DNA from: JABWCQ01 sp964587105
Lineage (GTDB): Bacteria; Electryoneota; RPQS01
Length of the DNA stretch: 64,000 nucleotides
Reading direction: 5' to 3'
Assembly (NCBI GenBank): GCA_964587105.1
Contig: CAZPKG010000012.1
Coordinates: 37,359 to 101,358, forward strand
Positions 59,843 through 64,000 of this stretch are shown here, in pieces. Both the position numbers and the translations under genes were made by a program. Numbering within the stretch: the first letter of the stretch is position 1; every line of letters starts with the position of its first letter. The notes under the pieces were generated by a model, which did no database searches, was not told the DNA's origin, and was given only the letters and a program-made list of their open reading frames with translations.

Positions 59843-60461
59843 GAGAGCTGCTGTACCTGCTGCGATATTGCGGTGTTTTCGATTACTGCTTGATGGACAT
59901 ACTCGCGCTGCCGAAGCTGTCTTACGCGAATACCATTACGAGAAATCGTATTGGGCGCAGCATCGGCAGGCAGGCGCGGTGGCGCGGGTGGAAGCGGTCT
60001 TTCGGCAATGTGCGGGAACGGAGCCGTGGCCCTCCGACTTATCGGACCAGCACCGTCAATTTTGGCGGTTGAAGCTGGCAGGTTTGCTGGTAGAACTTCC
60101 CGTTGCTTTGGTGATTGATGATCTTAAAGCAACCGCAGCCGGGAAGGGCAGCCTGATCTATTACATGTCTTCGGATCGAGGTACTCGTGCTTCACGGTGG
60201 GAGATGCTGCTGTGTGACCACCGTGAAGCCGAGTGGCAAAAGGTCAAGCAGGAAGAGAAAGAAGCTGCTAAGTCTTTTGATTTGGGTGGTCTGGCCAAGA
60301 AAGTTGATCCGGATTGGGTGAAAGAAGCCCGGATGAGACTGAAGATCAACGGGCTGTTGTTGAATGACAGTAAGAGTAGTCCGGCTGACAAAGAATTGTT
60401 GAAGCAGAACAACGAGCGGATTCGGGAGCAGTTGGGCAAACACGGGTTCACGGAGGAGTGA
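59832..60461 (+). CDS. Phage protein of unknown function
   Basis: 209 aa, overlapping gam by 11 bp. Helical with a central acidic/basic region (LLVELPVALVIDDLKATAAG, EWQKVKQEEKEAAKSFDLGG) and a helical tail. No family recognised; the gene position is that of Mu middle accessory genes. Confidence 0.55.
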   Translation: MANERAAVPAAILRCFRLLLDGHTRAAEAVLREYHYEKSYWAQHRQAGAVARVEAVFRQCAGTEPWPSDLSDQHRQFWRLKLAGLLVELPVALVIDDLKATAAGKGSLIYYMSSDRGTRASRWEMLLCDHREAEWQKVKQEEKEAAKSFDLGGLAKKVDPDWVKEARMRLKINGLLLNDSKSSPADKELLKQNNERIREQLGKHGFTEE

Positions 60462-60464
60462 GAG

Positions 60465-61025
60465 ATGGGCATTGAGAGTCGGCAATGTCAACACGGTGGC
60501 TGTTTAAAGCCGAGAATGGATGATTCGGAGTATTGCCGACACCACCAGCTTGGTTGTGGAGTCGATGGTTGTACGGCGAGAACGAGATCGGGTTGGTGTG
60601 CCAAACACACAAAACGGACGAACAGACGGGCGGAGGCCAAGAAGTGCAAGCAGGAATTCTGTCAACATGGTGCTTTACCGAACACAGACTTCTGCTGTTA
60701 CCACCGTTATAACTGCCGGACAGTGGGCTGTTTCAACAGGGTTGAGATCCAGGGGCACTTTTGTGTCGATTGCAAGGAGATCAAAGCGGCGCACAAGGCC
60801 GGGGATTTGGAGATGCAGATCGAGTTAGAAGATTCGCATCGTCGCGCGCAAGTGGTGGAACGATTGAAGAGCAGCGAACGTGAACTGCAAGAAATGCTGA
60901 CACAGTATCTGGATATGACGAAGCATAAGACCAGTATCGGCAGAACTGCGAAGGAGCGGTTGCCGCAGATTGAAAACCAACTCTCGAGTGTGAGACAGCA
61001 GATAAATAGGTATTTGGGACAATGA
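60465..61025 (+). CDS. Cys/His-rich putative zinc-binding phage protein
   Basis: 186 aa, SD GGAG 3-8 bp after the previous stop. The N-terminal ~105 residues contain four repeated Cys/His units (CQHGGCLKPRMDDSEYCRHH, CGVDGCTARTRSGWCAKH, CKQEFCQHGALPNTDFCCYH, CRTVGCFNRVEIQGHFCVDC), each with the spacing CxxxxC...C..H of a small zinc knuckle. The C-terminal ~75 residues are a coiled coil (RRAQVVERLKSSERELQEML). Function unknown; nucleic-acid binding is plausible. Confidence 0.6.
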   Translation: MGIESRQCQHGGCLKPRMDDSEYCRHHQLGCGVDGCTARTRSGWCAKHTKRTNRRAEAKKCKQEFCQHGALPNTDFCCYHRYNCRTVGCFNRVEIQGHFCVDCKEIKAAHKAGDLEMQIELEDSHRRAQVVERLKSSERELQEMLTQYLDMTKHKTSIGRTAKERLPQIENQLSSVRQQINRYLGQ

Positions 61026-61092
61026 GTTTATTAAATCCACACGTCACGCGCAATCCCGCACTCTGTGCTACGGGATTGCACGATTCCTGACC

Positions 61093-61254
61093 TTGAAACG
61101 CGACACGAAGAAAGAGCGAAAGCTCAAGCGAGACAGATGGGGTCGAGCCTACGCGAGTGAAACAGTTTGGGTTCGTGGGCCGCGAGTGCGAGTTTGTCGG
61201 TCTTGTGGTACAAAGCAGTATCACACGACTCAGGGAATTTGGGTCAAGGGTTAG
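61093..61254 (+). CDS. Candidate 53-aa basic protein with CxxC
   Basis: TTG start, 53 codons, very basic N-terminus (KRDTKKERKLKRDRWGRAYA) and one CRSCG near the end, like small phage zinc-ribbon proteins. It lies after a 22-codon frame (61022-61090) that overlaps the previous stop. Coding is uncertain. 61255-61470 otherwise holds only repeats. Confidence 0.35.
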   Translation: MKRDTKKERKLKRDRWGRAYASETVWVRGPRVRVCRSCGTKQYHTTQGIWVKG

Positions 61255-61309
61255 CGGATTCCGGGCGGGTTGCGGCAGCCTTAACCCGACTCGGCGGACG
61301 CAGACGCGG

Positions 61310-61392
61310 AACCCCCCTTAGTCCCCCCGCGCAGCGCGGAGGGAGACCGGAAGCAGACCCCCCTTAATCCCCCCGTGAACGGAGGGAGATCA
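61310..61392 (+). repeat. Two tandem C-rich repeats
   Basis: 61310-61350 is the GCGCAGCGC variant and 61353-61392 the GTGAAC variant, one directly after the other. 61393-61470 holds the ribosome site of the methyltransferase gene. Confidence 0.8.
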
Positions 61393-61470
61393 GAACGGAG
61401 AATTATTCGGGAACCTTTCTATTTCGTTTGACGTGCACGCACCTGTCTGGGAGTCGGGAATGGAAAGAGA

Positions 61471-62322
61471 ATGCGGTCACCTGTGGTTTGGTTCGGAGGC
61501 AAGTTTCGGCTGGCCAAGAAGATTGTTGCTTTGATGCCGGAACATCAGAGCTATATCGAAGTGTTCGGGGGAGGGGCGAGTGTGTTGTTTGCCAAGAGTC
61601 CGAGTCCGTACGAATGTTACAACGATTTGGATGACGGGTTAGTGAATTTTTTCCGGGTGATCCGCAACGGCCGCAAGCGGATGTGGCTCAGACGAATGGT
61701 GGCCAGAGTGCCTTATTCCCGTGTGGAATACTATCATTTCCGCAAGACATGGGAAGAGAGTGACGGAGATGTGGAGCGGGCTTACAAGTGGTTTGTATTG
61801 AACCGGATGGCTTTCGGTGGAATTTTTGGCAACAGTTGGGGTTACAATCTGCACAAGAGTTCGCAGGGGATGGCCTCGTGTGTGCAGAAGTTGAAGAGTG
61901 CGACGGCTTTGTTGGAAGAGGCCGCAGAACGGTTGAGCACGGTGGTGATCGAGAACAAGGATTGGCGGGAGATTTTAGACCGATTTGACAGCGAGCGGAC
62001 TTTGTTCTATTTGGATCCGCCGTATGTTCCGAAGACCAGACGAGGTGGTGAGTACCGCTGTGAGCTGACAACCGCCGACCATGTTGAATTAGTCAACCGG
62101 ATTCTCTTGCTCAAAGGGAAAGTTATTTTGTCCGGCTATGCTTGCGAAGAGTATGAACCGCTGGAGCAGGCCGGATGGCAGAGACAGGATCATGTGCAGT
62201 TTTGCCATGTCAATAATCCGCGCGGGACTCGGCTGAGTGTGCGCGATCAACGAACTGAAAGTTTGTGGATGAACTACCAGACCCCCCTTAATTCCCCCGT
62301 GAACGGAGGGAGACCAGAATGA
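61471..62322 (+). CDS. D12-class DNA adenine methyltransferase with repeat-encoded tail
   Basis: 283 aa. Motif X/I VVWFGGKFRLAKKIVALMP at the start, EVFGGGASVLFAKSPS, and catalytic motif IV DPPYVP near 190: the Dam/D12 (MethyltransfD12) order. It methylates adenine N6 in duplex DNA; the target is unknown. The final residues QTPLNSPVNGGRPE are coded by a junction repeat that also starts the endolysin gene. Confidence 0.88.
   Translation: MRSPVVWFGGKFRLAKKIVALMPEHQSYIEVFGGGASVLFAKSPSPYECYNDLDDGLVNFFRVIRNGRKRMWLRRMVARVPYSRVEYYHFRKTWEESDGDVERAYKWFVLNRMAFGGIFGNSWGYNLHKSSQGMASCVQKLKSATALLEEAAERLSTVVIENKDWREILDRFDSERTLFYLDPPYVPKTRRGGEYRCELTTADHVELVNRILLLKGKVILSGYACEEYEPLEQAGWQRQDHVQFCHVNNPRGTRLSVRDQRTESLWMNYQTPLNSPVNGGRPE
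62278..62321 (+). repeat. C-rich junction repeat 62.3 kb
   Basis: CAGACCCCCCTTAATTCCCC + GTGAAC hairpin + GGAGGGAGACCAGAATGA: ends the methyltransferase gene and starts the endolysin gene. Confidence 0.85.
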
Positions 62323-62858
62323 AACGACAGCCGGTGCAGATACAGACTTTGTTTAAGCTGATGATTCATTGGCAGGGCAAGCATTTTACGTTAGCCGAAT
62401 TGCTGTACAGCGAGGATGGTGAGGCTGCGAACTTGGCGAACCTGCCGACTTCGGCTGAGATTTCACTGCTGGCCAGATTGACGACGGAAGTGTTGGACAA
62501 GATCCGGGAGAAGTGGGATGCTCCGATCTATGTCAACAGCGGGTTTCGGGATCCGCAAGTGAATGATTTGGCCGGAGGAGTGGATAATTCGAGCCACCTG
62601 TGCAGCGACGGTGCCGCGGTGGATATCCGGCCAGCCAATGCCACCGAGACCAATGTGAAAGGCCTGTACAGATTGATTGCCGAGAGTAGTTTGACCTTTG
62701 ACCAATTGATTTTGTATGACGGCAGAATTCACGTGGGTTGGCGGCCGCTGGGTAACCGCCGGGAACTCCGCTACAAAATAACGGGAACGAACAAAGAGCC
62801 GCTGCTGCCAAGGTCTGAACTGTTGAAGTTTCCCAAGATCAACGGGAGTAGAGCATGA
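62319..62858 (+). CDS. M15A-family peptidase, probable phage endolysin
   Basis: 179 aa. The core VNSGFRDPQVNDLAGGVDNS-SHLCSDGAAVDI has the zinc His and Asp of Peptidase_M15A (SxHxxGxAxD type), and IHVGW supplies the second His. Such enzymes cut peptidoglycan cross-links. Initiated from a repeat-supplied SD, and coupled by ATGA to a tiny membrane gene, so it fits a lysis cassette. Confidence 0.8.
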   Translation: MKRQPVQIQTLFKLMIHWQGKHFTLAELLYSEDGEAANLANLPTSAEISLLARLTTEVLDKIREKWDAPIYVNSGFRDPQVNDLAGGVDNSSHLCSDGAAVDIRPANATETNVKGLYRLIAESSLTFDQLILYDGRIHVGWRPLGNRRELRYKITGTNKEPLLPRSELLKFPKINGSRA

Positions 62859-63013
62859 GTTACGAAATAGCCGGAGTGGTGTTGTACATGGTTTTGCTGT
62901 GTGCCACGACGATTGCCGGGATAGTGATCGGCAAACGGAAGATCCGCAAGAGTGAGCACGAGTTGGATTTTGCGGACGGGTTTAGTTTTGGGAAGTTGAA
63001 GGTGGTGAGATGA
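62855..63013 (+). CDS. 52-aa membrane protein, lysis cassette
   Basis: ATGA overlap with the endolysin gene. One TM helix (IAGVVLYMVLLCATTIAGIV) then a charged tail (GKRKIRKSEHELDFADGFSF). Position after the endolysin suggests holin or Rz-like. Another ATGA overlap links it to the next gene. Confidence 0.55.
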   Translation: MSYEIAGVVLYMVLLCATTIAGIVIGKRKIRKSEHELDFADGFSFGKLKVVR

Positions 63014-63180
63014 GCAGGAAAGACTTTCAGACCTATGTGCTGTTGAGTGTGATCACCTTGCTGTTTGTGTATGCGGCGATGGATCAGGGGTTCGGTGAAA
63101 ATTCCAAATTCCAAATTGAAAATTCCAATGCAGAGCAGACCCCCCCTAACCCCCCCGCGAGCAGGGGGGAATTGGAATGA
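63010..63180 (+). CDS. 56-aa membrane protein with repeat-encoded tail
   Basis: One TM helix (TYVLLSVITLLFVYAAMDQG) followed by a tail coded first by the AATTCCAAATT repeat and then by a C-rich junction repeat (QTPPNPPASRGELE). Holin/Rz-like by position. The stop overlaps the next start. Confidence 0.5.
   Translation: MSRKDFQTYVLLSVITLLFVYAAMDQGFGENSKFQIENSNAEQTPPNPPASRGELE
63135..63179 (+). repeat. C-rich junction repeat 63.1 kb
   Basis: CAGACCCCCCCTAACCCCCC then CGCGAGCAGGGGGGAATTGGAATGA; C6-GCGAGCA-G6 perfect stem. Ends the small membrane gene and starts the methyltransferase gene. Confidence 0.85.
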
Positions 63181-63896
63181 CAGCCGCAGAATGGCGAGAG
63201 CGGTTGGCTGCGATTACGATTCTTTCTGGGGATTGCCGCGATTTGATTCGGGATATTCCTGATGGAGTGATTGATTTGGTGGTGGCTGATCCGCCGTATG
63301 GAATTGATTATCAGAGCAACCGGCGAGCGGAGAAGAGCAAGGCGATTGCCAATGACGATGACGATGCACGGGCTATTCTGTTTGACATGAGCCGCGATCT
63401 TCAGCGAGTCATGGCAACCGACAGCCATCTTTATTTGTTCTGTGACTTAATCGAGTTTTGGGGTGCGACAGTGCTTAGACACTTGAAACTGGACGACATC
63501 TTGATCTGGGCGAAGGGCCGTGGGATGGGACCGACAGACGGCAGCGGATTTGTCGAAGGCTATGAAGCGATCTTGTTTTACACGAAGGGCAACCGCAAAC
63601 TTATTGACCATCCCTGCAATCTCATTGATGCAGGGAGACCCTCAAAACATGACCGGCTACATCCGACTCAGAAGCCGATTTATGCTTTGTCCAAATTGAT
63701 ACATGCTTCAAGCCAGCCGGGAGATGTGGTGTTGGATTTTACGGCCGGAAGTGGAGCGACGGGAGCGGCTTGCAGGAGTTTTGATCCGGGTGAGGAGCGG
63801 AAGGTGATTTTGATGGATTGTGATCCGGAGTATGTCGAGACGATGAAGCAGAGGCTCAGATTTAGTGGCAGGATTGCGGAGAAGCTGCCGTGTTGA
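63177..63896 (+). CDS. Beta-class DNA methyltransferase (N4/N6)
   Basis: 239 aa. Motif IV VADPPYGIDY near residue 37 precedes motif I DFTAGSGATGAAC near 185, the order of beta-class N6-adenine/N4-cytosine methyltransferases (DNA_methylase N6_N4 family); HPTQKP precedes motif I as usual. No restriction partner is adjacent. Started from a junction repeat. Confidence 0.88.
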   Translation: MTAAEWRERLAAITILSGDCRDLIRDIPDGVIDLVVADPPYGIDYQSNRRAEKSKAIANDDDDARAILFDMSRDLQRVMATDSHLYLFCDLIEFWGATVLRHLKLDDILIWAKGRGMGPTDGSGFVEGYEAILFYTKGNRKLIDHPCNLIDAGRPSKHDRLHPTQKPIYALSKLIHASSQPGDVVLDFTAGSGATGAACRSFDPGEERKVILMDCDPEYVETMKQRLRFSGRIAEKLPC

Positions 63897-63942
63897 AGCA
63901 GACCCCCCCTAACCCCCCCGTAAACGGAGGGGGACCGGAATG
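63897..63942 (+). repeat. C-rich junction repeat 63.9 kb
   Basis: CAGACCCCCCCTAACCCCCC + CGTAAACGGAGGGGGACCGGAATG; directly after the methyltransferase stop, supplying SD and ATG for the next frame. Confidence 0.8.
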
Positions 63943-64000
63943 CTGAACACGGGCCGACCGACACCGACGCGGAAGAAGCCGCAGCCTACTCGCGAAAGCA
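63940..64000 (+). CDS. Start of a further phage gene (partial)
   Basis: ATG from the repeat followed by a basic, Thr/Pro-rich start (MLNTGRPTPTRKKPQPTRES) that runs off the window. By Mu order it could be a packaging or structural gene; nothing more can be said. Confidence 0.4.
   Translation, partial: MLNTGRPTPTRKKPQPTRES

Larger units (their letters stand above)
47090..64000. mobile_element. Mu-like transposable prophage, left part
   Basis: Gene order repressor (minus), Ner-sized regulator (plus), MuA transposase, MuB ATPase, Gam and M15 endolysin is that of a Mu-like phage early/middle region; the structural genes would lie beyond 64000. The exact left end is not determined: it should be between about 46903 and 47156, with TG at the border and MuA binding repeats, but the right end is outside the window. 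An unusual block of about twelve small genes is placed between ner and A. Confidence 0.85.

Noticed and set aside
61167..61367. 66-codon frame ending in GTPLSPPAQRGGRPEADPP
   Set aside because: The tail is from repeats and the rest overlaps the better candidate at 61093-61254 in another frame; no ribosome site.
50321..63942. CRISPR array made of C-rich repeats
   Set aside because: Copies are separated by whole genes of different length and vary in hairpin arms; no cas gene is present.

Overview
The window looks like chromosome from a Gram-negative bacterium of the FCB superphylum (Bacteroidota/Ignavibacteriota or a related uncultured lineage). The reasons are signal peptides, lipoproteins, outer-membrane barrels and TolC/RND pumps, plus three proteins that end in a type IX secretion (T9SS) type-A sorting domain (YPNPFNP...KMVLLK style). 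No rRNA or marker gene allows a closer placement. The most prominent theme is respiration through multiheme c-type cytochromes: six cytochrome genes carry about 101 heme-binding motifs.

Layout of the chromosomal part (1-46.9 kb). 1-14.1 kb: the tail of one RND pump gene, an NtrC-type two-component pair beside a sigma-54 promoter and a secreted cupredoxin/Ycf48-like T9SS protein, a YceI protein, a VIT-VWA protein and a complete TolC-MFP-RND efflux operon. 14.2-22.9 kb: a tightly coupled six-gene operon (membrane cytochrome b, membrane-anchored Fe-S flavoprotein, TPR protein, 20-heme cytochrome, 34-heme cytochrome, outer-membrane barrel) that reads as an electron conduit from NAD(P)H/quinone to the outside. 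23.1-29.9 kb: an overlapping cluster of lipoprotein, GAF-type sigma-54 activator, Ser/Thr kinase with PEGA domains and TPR protein, followed by a sigma-54 promoter and a second T9SS cargo gene. 30.1-35.9 kb: metH, a threonine aldolase and a membrane protein. 36.2-44.1 kb: a second cytochrome locus (NapC-like 18-heme protein, small HTH protein, 9-heme lipoprotein, outer-membrane barrel, 11-heme cytochrome, 9-heme lipoprotein). 44.4-46.9 kb: a third T9SS gene broken at its fifth codon by an IS3-family element.

47.1-64.0 kb (running off the window) is a Mu-like transposable prophage: CI-like repressor with two membrane/secreted genes on the minus strand, then on the plus strand a Ner-sized regulator, about a dozen small early genes, MuA-type transposase, MuB-type ATPase, Gam, three DNA methyltransferases, an M15 endolysin and two tiny membrane proteins.

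The feature that ordinary annotation would miss is a family of C-rich hairpin repeats. About fifteen copies lie in the prophage, all in the same direction. Five of them encode the C-terminal tail of one protein (QTPLNPPVNGGRPE type) and also provide the Shine-Dalgarno sequence and ATG of the next gene. Others encode N-termini. Members of the same and other repeat families also sit in the host chromosome, including inside the n-region of the signal peptides of three consecutive genes of the second cytochrome locus.
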